Positions 34,653 through 46,690 of a stretch of DNA of 64,000 bases are shown here, piece by piece. The translations under genes and the position numbers were made by a program. The stretch is from Rhyzopertha dominica. Its lineage: Eukaryota; Arthropoda; Insecta; Coleoptera; Bostrichidae. The first letter of the stretch is position 1; the number at the start of each line of letters is the position of its first letter. The notes beneath the pieces were generated by a model. The model ran no database searches. It had not been told where the DNA came from and saw only the letters and a program-made list of their open reading frames with translations. Location: positions 14,818,001-14,882,000 of the forward strand of contig QCXZ01000001.1 of the NCBI GenBank assembly GCA_025024175.1, in the 5' to 3' direction.

Positions 34653-35450
34653 CTCGGTTCAACCTGGGGGAGATGACCTCTGGAAGAAACAACACCTGAT
34701 ATACAAACTCACGACGCGACACCAACAGTCAGACTGCAAGGGCAAGCACTGGATACATCGTATAAGTACACAAGAGCAAGTGAATCGCCTTGACTCATGG
34801 GTTATCAATCGAGGGGGAAAGTGGTAGTTGCAGGAAGCTTAGCCAAAATAAAACTGATACCCTGGTGCTAGACCGTCGAGCGCCGAAGTATTATTAGATT
34901 ATTGTTGTGTGAATGTCATGACAAGGAAGGAACGCCCCCGTTGAGGTGAGTGAACTTGGGAAGAAGAGGTGGCTTGCCTGCAGCAGGTTCGTATTTCCTG
35001 ATGCATGATGCATTTGGCGCCGGTGCCATTTCTGTCAAACTTGTCCAGCAGTAAACAACATCGCTTCAGTCAACAAAGGAATTGGGATCTACTGCTTTTT
35101 GCGGTACCTCTAAATTAGATGAGAAGTAGCTAGTTTCAAAACATATTATTCAACCATTGTTGCTGAAATATGTTAGAAACTATAAATTATAATATTATTA
35201 CCCATTATCCTCAAAATACAAAATTTATCAAAATATTTTAAACTAAAAGTCTATAGATAATGTTTAAATGTATATGTTAAAGCAGAATGTTAAGAATTAC
35301 ACATGACTCACAACTTTAAAGAATGTTCATTACTAATACAATATAATTAGTTTCGAAAATGATATTATCAAATAAGAACAAGTTTACAGCGTATTGTTTT
35401 TTCATGTTCTCTATGGGCATCTCAATTTCTCAATAGTCAGTACTTAGCGG
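34653..35450. promoter_or_regulatory. 5' leader and probable promoter region of the CRAL-TRIO gene
   Basis: This stretch is more GC-rich than the rest of the window (especially 34.68-35.06 kb) and lies directly upstream of the start codon, so it should hold the 5' UTR and promoter. No TATA box at a clear distance is seen; a TCAGT initiator-like motif occurs on the minus strand near 34850. On the plus strand a donor-like GAG|GTGAGTG occurs near 34946. From 35.1 kb on the sequence is AT-rich with nothing recognised. Confidence 0.45.
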
Positions 35451-36487
35451 TAGAGGTGGGTAGTTCAGGCAGGAACTAGTTCCATTGTACTAGTTCCCAG
35501 CAGGTACTAGAGGAACTAGTTCCTGAGGAACTAAACTGTATAAAATAATCACATTCGTTCGGGGATATCGGATCTCGGAACTAAGGGACTGCGGAATAAA
35601 TAGTTCGTACTTACATAGTACCTTTGTTCATGCAGTGAGTATAGGAGCCAAAACCGGCAAGTTTCCATGCTCTGGGACTGGGATTTCAACAATCAATACA
35701 CGATTTGTTTTGTGCGAAGCAGGGTTACTAGATTGCACAACTTCTCAGAAGTCTTTATTCGCAAGCATTTACAATATTAATAATTTTAAGCATAAATATT
35801 AATAATTTTAAGCATAAATATACAATTGCAGTGGTGCTAATATATATGAGGTAATACTTTTATTATACTTTGTGGCTGTTGGTCTTTATCTGGCAATCCT
35901 GATTATGTATTTGATGTATCGGTAAAGCACATTTCGCATTTGTTTCTAAATATTGATTAATTTCTTTGTTTATGCCTACATGAAGCATTTAAGGGTGTAC
36001 TTTTTTATTCATTAGTCATTATTGCATTATTTAACAAAGTCATGCCGACAAGTGCTGCTGTATGAGTAAATAATATGCACAGCTTTTGCGCCTTTATATG
36101 TTTTGGCCTGGCACCTGTAATAATAAACAAATTGTTGGTGTGCTGAATCTTCGATACAACCGCAATTTAAACTTGGCCACATCTGATGAATTGTAGAAAG
36201 ACTTAAGACTTTTGATTAAATGTTTTTCAGTATTTACATTTCGTTATTTATGTAATAATATTAACAAACATCAATTATGCGTTAACAAATCTCGTATATA
36301 GTTCTTTGTCGCACCCCGTACGCGTTACAGTGCTAAATAGGCTGCTAGCTCCGGCGTCAGCAAAGGACAAAGGGCACGGTTTGTGCTAACTAACGGAACT
36401 AAGGAACTAGTTCCCGGTACTAGTTCCTCATCCGGACCGAGACCTAAGGAACTAATTCGCTTCAAGGTACTAAATGTTCCACCTCTA
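35451..36487. mobile_element. 1.04-kb hAT-like non-autonomous element
   Basis: The ends TAGAGGTGG and CCACCTCTA are inverted. The 8-bp flanks CTTAGCGG (35443-35450) and CCTAGCGG (36488-36495) match at seven positions, as for a hAT target duplication. Both subterminal regions carry several copies of the palindrome GGAACTAGTTCC, likely transposase binding sites. A 22-nt unit (TAATAATTTTAAGCATAAAT and two more bases) is tandemly doubled near 35777-35822. No transposase is encoded. Confidence 0.85.
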
Positions 36488-36495
36488 CCTAGCGG

Positions 36496-39389
36496 GGCTA
36501 GAGCAATCTTTTACTAAGATAAGAATTATTACATGTGAGTGAGAGCCAATTCCTTCAGCGCCATCTAGGCGGAATACTGCATACTCGGTAGGGATGGCAA
36601 CGCTACATCGATGTTTTGCCGTCGATGCATAGTGTCCGAAACATGAATCAAAGAGACAGACCTTGAGTCCGAAACGATGCGGTAGAGCCATCGTTATTTG
36701 GGATCGGAGTCTTCATTTTTAATGGCGGCCAATGGAGTCGTAAGTTTATATAGCACGGATTAAAATCTGGGAGTAGAGCTAGACGCTAAACGGGGAGCGG
36801 TACGTGAAAGACAGAAATGCAATAAGATAAACTTTAACAACGCACTACATTGCATCATTTAAAATACTGAAACATTTTTAGTAAACAACCGTCAGGCAGA
36901 ATGTGTCAATTGTGGGCCCTTGAGTGCTATGTGAGAACCTTTTCTCGAAGACGGGTAACACTATTACCCACGCTCAAAATAGACTTTTGTTAAAAATCAC
37001 AACTATTCTTCGGTACTCTACCCGGAAATTATTGGTAGGCTGTGTTTGAAATGTTTCATATATGTTTAGAAATACCTGTTTAAGTTCTTTGTTCTGTTGG
37101 TATATTTTTCAGCATGATTAAATATATTTTTGTGGTATTATNGATGANTTTTATAAAAACATGGANGTATCTGAACCGATACATCGATGTTTATGGTTCG
37201 ATACATCGACGACATCGATGACAATCTACTCCGACCCTAGGACTAGTTTCGCCCTTGTTGGGGTTCCTCAAGTATCAAATAGGAATATACAATCTATGTG
37301 GAACACTACATACTATGGCAACATACATCACTCACAGATACGCTTCTCCGGTGTCATCGATAGCTATAGCTGGCTATTTGTTAGTCGAAAGCGCTTTACA
37401 ATTAAAAGAGTAAAGTGAATTACACTTAAAGTAAATATTCTTAAAGAAGAATTAATTATTAAATAATTCCGCTTCGAGAAATATGGATCGGTTTTCAATT
37501 TCTTCCCTTTTTCTCTCTCTAAAACTTGNGCCTTACATNTTGTATCAAATACACGCCGTTAATAGTAAATGTTGTAACTAGTCACTAAACTGCGCAAACA
37601 GAACATTGTAACAGTGAATTACAATACTTATACAATATCGTAATCCATCATCTACAGCCTACTGCGTACTGCCTACCAAAATATTCCTCTAAACGCGCAT
37701 TCGGTCGTTATATGTTTTTTTGTGCTTTCCTTGAGTGAAACTTAATTGTGTGCCACACCGATGACGTCAAAAACCGAAAAAAAGTGATGGTAAGAGATTT
37801 TGTTACACAAAGTTGCCCGCAGGTCTTTTTTACGTACGCCTAAATAAGCACTCCCTTCTTGGTTCTTAAAAATTATACAACGCAATATTTGGTACCTAAC
37901 AATGAATCAGCGAGTACGAAAACAATATAGCGGACAACAAAGGCAATCAGGTAGATGTATTACTCAAGGTGCTGTAAACATTAAACATTGTTTTGAATGA
38001 GTTAGCAATAGCTTACATAGGTTGCAATACACTTTGGGAAGTCCTGCCACTTACTGGCACCCAAAAAAAACACGCATGACTAGACTTATTTAAAATTATA
38101 CGCATTACTGTTCACCGCAACAGATGGTAAATTTGCATGTCTATAAATCATTCAATGGACACAGCCTGACTTTTCATCCATCAAACTATGTAAAAATTTT
38201 GATTGTACCTGAGTCTAAAAATACTATACGTTCACCTCAAATTATAAATGCTAAACAAAGCTTTCATTAAACGGATGTGTCTGAGCTTTTTAAACATACG
38301 CATTCGAATTATCTGCCCCCATTGTTACGTCTAAATAGCAGCTCTCCCGTGTTTTGCTTTGTTTCTATGTTGTATGTTTTACAAATTAGAAGCAAAATAT
38401 ATTATTACCTGCAGGTGGACTAATTCTTCCCGTCGCCGCCGGCTTATTTACGTGACAGATTCGTGACAGCGTGTGCGCCAAAATAAGTGTCAGCGGTGCA
38501 AGTAGCATGCAGTACGTATATGATTACTACAGAAAAATCCAGGTTATATGTGGGAAGAAGAAAGGGCAATAGCGTTTACTTGCATAAGGATAATAAAACG
38601 TATGTAAAATAACTTTGGTATGTATAAAAGTTAATACTAATGAAAGTACAGCTTCTCAAAAATAAAATCATTGGATAATTTATTCAGACAACTTTTTAAG
38701 TAATCGAATGGCCTCTTTGCACTAAATTTGTGATTTTTTTTTAGTAATTTAAAAACAGTATTTCATTACGCCTGCAGATGGTATGATGTTCTGTAGAGGT
38801 TTTTTTGGGTTGTTACATGTGTTTAACACAATATAGAACAAAATATGTTCTGAAATTAGTTACAAAAATTACGGGAGATTAATTTAAGCAAACAACAACT
38901 TTACGATGTAAATACGTAGGTAAGAACTTTGATGTTGAAGAAGGAATTTCAATAGTGATGATTTATTCAGATCAAAGCTTTCAACCATACGACCTATTTT
39001 AATTTATTTTAAATGAAAGGAGCCCTCATCCTACTTAAATAATATTAAACAGTTTTAAACACAATGCGTAGGTCGTATCGCAAATTTTTGCAAACTACCT
39101 TTATCAAGGTACATGGAGTGGATTGGAAATAAGATGTTGGTTTATGTATATTGTGTCACAATAAGTTCAAATTGATACTTATCGTTGTTAATTTCTGTGA
39201 TTTTCTAATTTTGTAGTTCACTGGATAAACGCATTTAACTATAGCGCAACTATTTATTATAATTTTAAAAGTAGTCGGTCACCAAAGCAGTGCATTGGGA
39301 CTTAGTGCTGCTTATGGTAAAGAAGCTTCGAGTTTTGAGAACTGTATACGGCTGATACAATGAATTTAAATTTCAGAGTTTCTTTAAAT
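36496..39389. other. AT-rich region with a weak hammerhead-like remnant
   Basis: ACATCGATG-rich stretches occur at 36605-36635 and 37178-37222, and TAGGGATGGCAACG near 36589 resembles a hAT end; no matching end was found. The hammerhead-like remnant is listed separately. Otherwise nothing is recognised up to the mariner remnant. Confidence 0.4.
37241..37273 (-). ncRNA. degenerate hammerhead ribozyme remnant
   Basis: On the minus strand the sequence ends GGGCGAAACTAGTC, as in the complete copies at 7.5 and 50.1 kb, but the CTGATGA box reads CTTGAGGA. Stem II CCC/GGG is still formable. It is probably inactive. Confidence 0.5.
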
Positions 39390-39825
39390 GATGCACTTAG
39401 AGAGGAACAGCAGTCACTGAAGAGAACATGGTCACATTCAGAATTATTCGTTGTACTTGAGGGGTTGGAATGAAAGCGACAGAAAACATTTTTGATCATA
39501 GCCATCAGGTTAGAAATATTTGTTGTCAATGGAACCCCGTAACTTGACAAATGCTCAAAAACAGCCTTGGGTGCAATGGTGTCAGGCAATTTTTAAGAAA
39601 TATCAGAATGACACATCTAAAGCAGTGTATGACATTATACCACGAAACATGGATATATGCCTCTTTTTTCTAAACGTCAATACACTCAGTGGTTGTTTCC
39701 AACAGACGATTTTAATTGAAACTGTAACTTTAGCAAAACAATCCACAGGATAGTACTCTACAGTTTGTTTGCCTAAAGTTTTCGGAAAACTTCGCTCACA
39801 TCAGCGATTTTGCGTCATAACAATT
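39390..39825 (+). pseudogene. mariner transposase, 5' half of a copy split by insertion
   Basis: Frameshifted mariner motifs occur in order: NAQKQPWVQWCQAIFKKYQN, SKAVYDI (the GDE motif that follows is lost), RQYTQWLFPTDD, then STVCLPKVFGKL. The reading stops inside the motif that holds the second catalytic acid, exactly where the THAP element begins. The 3' half resumes at 41400. Confidence 0.8.
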
Positions 39826-41399
39826 GGGCATTTGCCATGTATTTATATTTTATTAAATTGCGTATTAATAGGTAGCATCTAATCCACAAAACAGCTGTAG
39901 CAGCTTATAAATTCGAAAAAATGGATCGCAAGGTGTATTTTAATATTAAAAATGTGAATTTTTAAAGGGACCGCCAAAACGCGAACATATTAGCCGTGAC
40001 GTCAGTTGTCTTGTAAATGGCCGCATGTTTACATCTGGGATCAGCGCGTCACTCGTCAGCCTCAGCCCGTCAATTTATCACTTTGTTGTTTGCGTTCATT
40101 TTGTGACAATCGAATTAAAATACGCCAAGAAAAAGTGAAATACTTATGAGTTATGACATCTGAAGGCATGTTCATTGTTATGGAATTTGTGTACAACGAC
40201 GAGCGGTTCAACGCGGCGGAGATGAGGAACGTAAAAGCAAAAGCAACAGCATAAGTCAACTTTTTATCAAATTAACGTAGCATTGATAATTTGATCACAG
40301 TGGGTTGTTGGCAGGCGCGTATTTAAGGGAGGGGTAATGGGGGTAATTACCCCCCCCCCAAGACGGTGGATGTATTGGTGGCTAATGTAACAAAAGCTTC
40401 GACGAAACTCATTTGAACCTAATGCTTCTCCTAGTGACGCGTGACGTGTCAGGAAGTCATGTTCATGGGATGCGAAATAGATGTTTACCATTTAATAGAT
40501 AGATTTGCAAGTAAAAATCGTAAAAGGCTAGACTTTGTTTTGTGATTTCCTTTTGTATTAAAAATTCTTGTTTCAAATTAACAGGTTTTTTTGTGTTACC
40601 TAAATAAAAGTCATAAGTAGGTATTTTGGTTTGGGCCTAATCATTACCCCTCCCAAACAAAATTTCTAGATACGCCACTCGTTGTTGGACACATACTATT
40701 TGTAAACATAAAAATGTAAGAATCAAAAATGTACCCTAAACTTAACATTAATTTTAGAGGTCAGAATAAATAATAATAATAAATTTATTTTCGGGGCGGT
40801 TGCGGCTCGTTTCCGGTCTGGCTAACAGTCGAATATATGGGAGACAAACGTCTTTCTTTATTATAACATTTCCCTCTATCAACTTAAAACGCTTATAATT
40901 TTTTATATCCTTGTTAAGCTATAACAAAATGGAAACTGAATGGTAAACACCTATAACCCCAAAAAGAATAATAAAACTTACATTAAGAATTAAGATGATC
41001 TTCACAACAGAAAAACAAACTTTGCGATTTCGGTATATCACGTCTAGGGGCCTTAAAAAACTTTCTCATACGTTTTGTTTTCCATACATAATAGATGCTT
41101 GTAAAACTACACAAATACTTTTTGGTGTAACCTCTTACACCGTCCTTTCAATAAATACCACATAAAAGCTTTTCCAATACAAGAATGATACTACACCATT
41201 AAACAGCACGCTCCTCGGTAATGTTTACATGACACTTGACGTCACGAGTGAATAACCTTGGATAGAAGCGTTTTGGCGGTGACTCCTAAGATTCGAATTT
41301 CATACCTACAAATAATTTTTGGTTTTTTTACCATGGCGTATGATATATATGCACATCAAGGTTCATTTTACGTAACTTTCAAAAAAAGTGATAGTACCC
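39826..41399 (-). mobile_element. THAP-zinc-finger element, copy 1 (interrupted by a hAT MITE)
   Basis: The ends GGGCATT and AGTACCC are imperfect inverted repeats (GGGTATT in the family), flanked by AATT on both sides. Without the MITE and its duplication it is about 1.2 kb. Subterminal inverted stretches ACCGCCAAAACGC...TGACGTCA lie at about 39970 and 41280. On the minus strand (about 41090-40787) it encodes part of a THAP finger (RRDIPKSQSLFFCCEDHLN). About 93 nt carrying the first cysteines is deleted relative to copy 3. Confidence 0.85.
40304..40688. mobile_element. 369-bp hAT MITE with 8-bp target duplication
   Basis: The element (40312-40680) starts CAGGCGCGTATTTA and ends TCTAGATACGCCACTC, imperfect hAT-type inverted ends, with GGGAGGGGTAATG inside both ends. 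GTTGTTGG is duplicated at 40304-40311 and 40681-40688. The uninterrupted site is present in the other two THAP element copies (near 47110-47125 and 58900-58915), which proves the insertion. Confidence 0.95.
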
Positions 41400-41600
41400 A
41401 ATTCCTTCTCCCATACAGCTCAGCAAAGGATGCAGTTTTTTGAGAAATCACATGTGAAATTTTTGGATCATTCACCCTACAAGCCCGACTTATCACCCTG
41501 TGACTTCTTTTTATTCCCAAGATTAAAAGATAAGAGCGTGGTCAGCGTTTTCTGAATGTAGATGGTGCTGTTGCTGCATTCGGAAACCTTGTATCTCATA
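41400..41600 (+). pseudogene. mariner transposase, 3' half of the split copy
   Basis: SHTAQQRMQFFEKSHVKFLD leads to HSPYKPDLSPCDFFLFP, with the third catalytic Asp, and RLKDK before a frameshift. It continues the copy that breaks at 39825: with one AATT removed, the two halves join in frame. Confidence 0.88.
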
Positions 41601-41890
41601 TGANCTAAGAACAGTGGCATANTTGTTTTAACAACTAGTTCATAAGAATGAATAAGATTACAGAATTAAAAGTTGAATACTTTGAAAAACTGTAAAGGTA
41701 CATTTTCTTCCTATTCGCTAATTTATTATTAATGTTTGCAAAACTTTTCGTATATTTAGTATATTTTGTATTTTTATATTCTGATAATATCTGGAAGGTG
41801 GCTCTGTCTGAAAGGTACGGTGCGATTTTTCTCACATTGCACATATTTCTCAGTCAGCTTTGTTTTATTTTCTTTCTTTTTTATNATTTT
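41601..41890. other. AT-rich spacer
   Basis: Nothing recognised. Confidence 0.5.
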
Positions 41891-41904
41891 TAGGTATAAC
41901 ACAA

Positions 41905-42650
41905 CAGCTGATGGAAAACTGTTAAATGATTGGAGGGATTGGGTTTTAAAGTTAAATTTTCGTGTAGTTTTTTTTTATCATTACGATTTAATGTGCATTT
42001 CCAATATATTCATCAACGTCAACGTTCAAAAACGAAGATCAGGAAGGTCAACGGCAATAAGAAAGCGAGAAATGGTAGGAAGAGATCCATGTACTGCTAG
42101 AAAAATTGCAAATACTTTTAATGTAACAAATGCAAATGTGTGAAAAATCATAAGGGAATATTTGTTTTCTCCATACCAATGTAACACATTGTTTAATAAT
42201 TTTAAATACTGACCCTGATCTCTTTTAACTATGAGGCAAATTTCTCCCAAAATCCTGTAAAGAATTGGCACAATCCTATATGTGCTGAAAGAATCCGCAC
42301 TGTGTATTTGAAGACCACTTTTATCATAGAACGTTTGAGCTGAAATTGAAGGTGACGTAATTGGACCTGTATCCATAACAAGAGTTACCGGTGACGTGTA
42401 TTGAAACTGTTGAAACAATCGCTACCTCAGTTTCTGGAAAATGTACCTTTGCTAACGGGTAATGCAATGTCGTTTATTGACGATGACGCTATAGGGTATT
42501 TAAGTGCCTTTGCTTTAGAGTTTTTAGCATATGAGATCTCTGGATTGGTCGCTTGCTCTATTCCTGGACTTCATCCCACTGGATTATTACCATGAGACCA
42601 TGTGAAGTCTTTAGTCTACGCTCTAATGAGAAAAAAAATGGGGAAGATCT
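41905..42650 (+). pseudogene. DUF4817-type transposase remnant
   Basis: VQKRRSGRSTAIRKREMVGR and DPCTARKIANTFNVTNANV (42030-42140) match the N-terminal helix-turn-helix region. Much decayed sequence follows, then DLWIGR, ACSIPGLHPTG and DHVKSLVYA (42535-42625) in shifting frames, matching the WIGR..RSPDLTPLD..GHVKS block. The catalytic residues are not preserved. Confidence 0.65.
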
Positions 42651-44325
42651 GAAAACGCGCCGGATAGTTGCTGGAAGTAGTTCAATAAGAAACCTAGCTT
42701 ATAGTCATTTTCAACAGTTCTTGTGCAAACTCTACATGTGATATTTTTTAATTTGTTAATACTATTATCGCCGCAAATTAATACAGACTCGTATCTTGGT
42801 AATAAAGCGGCGTTCCAGTTATCTCACCAAAGGATAAAATATAATTATGACCCAAGGAATAAACCCTTTAATTTTCCGGCATGTTTACTAAACACCAATT
42901 ACAACCTATATGAAGTAATAACGAATTCGTTTCACAAGATGGCATTACTTTTTGAGGAATTTAGGCTCCCTTGATGTGTCAGATAATTTATTTTTAAGTA
43001 TCCATTATTTTCAAAATGAATATCAGTATTATCGATGGAATTAATGACAAAGACCTTGTTAAAGTATAAATAGAACTGGCTTTTTACTGGTTTTAATTAA
43101 TTACTTAGTAGGTACTCTTTGCTACCTACATCCAGGACTTGTAATATGTCATTGAAGAGAAAATATTAAATTCTGTTAAAATATATATACATATTTTGTA
43201 GCATCCTGAGAAACCGAAAGTACATAATTTTTATTTGATGGAATGCCAACTAGTATTTTTGTAAAGTAGTGTATTGGAAACTGTAATAAAAGTATCTCTA
43301 AAAGGGTTATACCCAACAAAATTTCAAATAAATAAAATAAGTATAAATATTCTGATTGTAATCAACTTTTGGGCTGTGGTAAGCTTGGCTGAATCTAATC
43401 GATTTTACACAAATAATTCATTGTTGATTTAGGTCTAGGTACTCCATTCTAGGTTCATATTATTTCAATTAAATTGTCAGATGTTAATTATAATGCTGCT
43501 GAAATAACGCATTATTTCAGGACTCTAAGTGCAAAGAAATTATTAACCATATAATGAAAGTAAATGTATGCTAATTGGACAGGATGTAAATACATATTAA
43601 GGACACTGCTAACTGAATCTCTAATGTAATAGCAACTATCAAATTAGTCTAGCTAAACCTTATTGTTTTTGATATTATATATAAGTAGCATGTTTTTATA
43701 GTCATACATATGACAGCTGTTGATTGAACCACTATTGTCCAACACAAATTCACAAAATGTTAATAGACTGTGCCGCTTGTGTATCTATTTTTTAATTAGT
43801 AATCGGTAATTAGTTCAGACAGATAACATCAGACAGGAAAGGTAGACTGAAGCCGATACACAAAAACAACAAATTGCCGTCGGGATCATTTCCTGCTCGG
43901 TAACTATTACCTATGCATTGTATCTCGAATTTCATAATTTATGAAATGTGTATCAAAGAAACCAAACTAGTCTGAGTGAGAGTAAATGTGAGAGCGGTCA
44001 CTTTTTATACCTATCGTTAACTTACAGCCTTACATGTTACGTTTCCAGTTTTCACAGACTATAGTTGCGGAAGAACAACCAGGAAGGAACTGTGTAGCAC
44101 GTTGCGTTGCCGGTAAGGCCATTACCGCACTTTAAGACGCAAATAAATATTATCTAAGAAAGTCTATCCAAGCCATTTATCTCGCGAAGATAAGAGTGAA
44201 ACTGCTAATTGTCATGAGGAAGTGTACACTGCACGCATCATTTGAAGTTTACTGTTGCTTGATTGATGATATGTATGTCATGCATGCAAGTGTTACAATC
44301 ACTTCTATTAAATTCACAACCTTTA
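42651..44325. other. AT-rich region without recognised features
   Basis: No motif, inverted repeat or exon was recognised. Confidence 0.5.
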
Positions 44326-46690
44326 ACCAGCGGCGTATTAAGCGGCTGATGGACCTGGCGAGTGCCATCGGGGGTCGGGCTCCATAAGTTAGACTCCCAT
44401 TCAGAAAAAAAATAAGTAATTTTATCTTTTTAACGATAATCTCACTTTGGCCAATGCGCTTACGCAAGTTAGATAATAAAAACGTTTGTGAAAAATGTAA
44501 TTTTAATAAATGGCAGCTAAAAGAAACTGCTTTAAGATATAAAAAAATACATTTCACCAATAACGATCATAATCCAATTAACCCCCCGCAAATATCTGCG
44601 CACAATTTTACTCTAAAGGTCGTTGAACCCAAGGTCTGTTTTACTCTACAGGTTGCATCAATAATAGGTCGGTTTATGTGCGCGGTAAAAGTGGGGAAGA
44701 ACGTAAGAAAAGACGTATGCTGGCGACTCATGGCATCTCTAACGCAATCGTATAATATTGCATCTAACCGTCTCTCTTGCACTTACACGTGCTTACGAGG
44801 CTTATCTAGATCTTTTGTAGCCCCATGCAGTCCGTCTGAAAGTGGCGCAGGAGAATACCTATAAAAGTTTAGCGATATTTTGAGGTATAGATTCAGATTA
44901 TTTTGTTTTGTCAGACTTCTTTCCTGGCGCGCACTATATTAATACTTATCAACGTAAATACATTACTTACATCATATAATTCAAATGAATATCTTAGGAG
45001 TTATCGCAAAAATAAATTCAAGCGCGTTTGTCACACCGATGACGGTGCTCCCTTGATGCGATCACCCCAGCGCCGCGCAGCGCTACCCATCTTCTACCAA
45101 TGAGACTTTTGGAGCGAATGGACGTGACTACTGGTATTGTATGCTCTACTACCCGTGCGAAGCCGGAGTGGGTCGCTAGTACCTAATATTACTCTTTTGT
45201 GATAATAAGAAAACTTGTTTAGGTTTACGACTTAAAACTCATTAATATACATAATATTGGGTAAGCATCCTCCAAAAGCAACTTGCAAACAATTTAGGTC
45301 AATGCGAATACGGCAAAGGACAAATTGAATATCAAGTGGTGTTTCTGCTCAATTTATATACGTACGTGTGCATGCAGCAATCGAGTGCAAACAGTAGTGA
45401 CAAAAAACATTTTCAGAGAACGAATAATTTCTGTAAGTAATTTCTTGTTAATAGTCGTTCAATAATAAGACACATTTTTTACGCTAAAAATACTATAGTA
45501 TACTTTATTCTTCCATTAAAAAGTTAGTATAACAAAAATTGATAACGCGTTTAAAATGTTCGTACGTCTTAAAACTGTTCATGCTATTGAATGTATAAGA
45601 ACAATGATAAACACCTTGAATCTTGGCAATGCTCTTCTTGTCGGTCTCTATCAAATAAGCAATAACCTTCGCCGCTCTCTAAAAAACTCGGGTTAGGATA
45701 TCCCCTAGATGCCTAACGTAAATGTGGTTTGACATATAGGCAGGAATTTTCCACAAATAACTATACTTTCAAAGTCGCATTTGAAGGTTTGTACAAGGCA
45801 TTGAATCCATTTATAACAATTTGTTTAAAAGGAGTTGATAGTTTAGAGTCCAATACGCGCTCGAATGCACGTGGCATAAATAGTGTAACACTAATACAGT
45901 TTTTTACTTAATACTTATAGATACGCAGAAGCTGTTGATGTTGAACAATTTTATTGGTTTGTATACGATATAGTATTAAAGCAGCGCACATACCTAGTGA
46001 ATGAGATGCAAACTCACTGCCAGAAGCTCCTTTTAATCGGTTCCATTATTCGTCAAATAAACCTTGAAACTATTTAATTACTTTCACTTCAAGTTCAGTG
46101 CCAACAAAAGATTCACCTGTTAGTATTGCTCTTTTAGAGAGAACAATAGCTCGTTATCTATGTCTGAGAGGCAGCGTATAAACAGTACAACTGACGGAAA
46201 TTCACACAATGATTTCCGGTTTTTTAAGCCAATAAAGATAACAGAAAACCCGTTTTAAACAATACTCTTATGTAAACACCGCCTGGCAAAACATTTACAA
46301 GATATTAATTCTAAACAATCTGGTTTTACTTCAATTATGTATTTCACTTACGGATTCGCTGAGCCCTATAATATTTTAAAACTATTATTTAATTTTAGTC
46401 TCCACGAGACCAACTAATAATAATAGATAAAAGCCCACTTTGTAATCATCTCTATAATAATGGTCTAAAGTGCGTAACATCGAGGCGTTATTACTATTAG
46501 CGCTTTTGCTATAGATAATGGAACAAATTACTTTTCAAACTTTTTAATGATGAATAATGGAAAAAAGGTAAAAATAGTTGTCTATGGACAAGTATTTATG
46601 TTTTTTTAGGAAGTATCGATCTATAATTTGCATGTTATTTATAAATATGAAAACCATTTCTGGTTTTACGAATGCGGTTCTCAGCTAACT
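44326..46690. other. region with a possible hAT end, otherwise unannotated
   Basis: CAGCGGCGTATTAAGC near 44331 resembles the hAT consensus start CAGNGGCGTA, but the opposite end and target duplication were not found. The 136-codon frame at 44454-44864 has no recognised domain. Confidence 0.35.

Noticed and set aside
34930..34953. plus-strand splice donor GAG|GTGAGTG as the first exon of a divergent gene
   Set aside because: No plus-strand exon was found that it could join; kept only as a remark in the promoter entry.
39302..39589. 95-codon minus-strand frame
   Set aside because: Shadow of the plus-strand mariner remnant.
44331..44390. hAT element starting CAGCGGCGTATTAAGC
   Set aside because: No inverted partner or 8-bp duplication found; listed only as a possibility.
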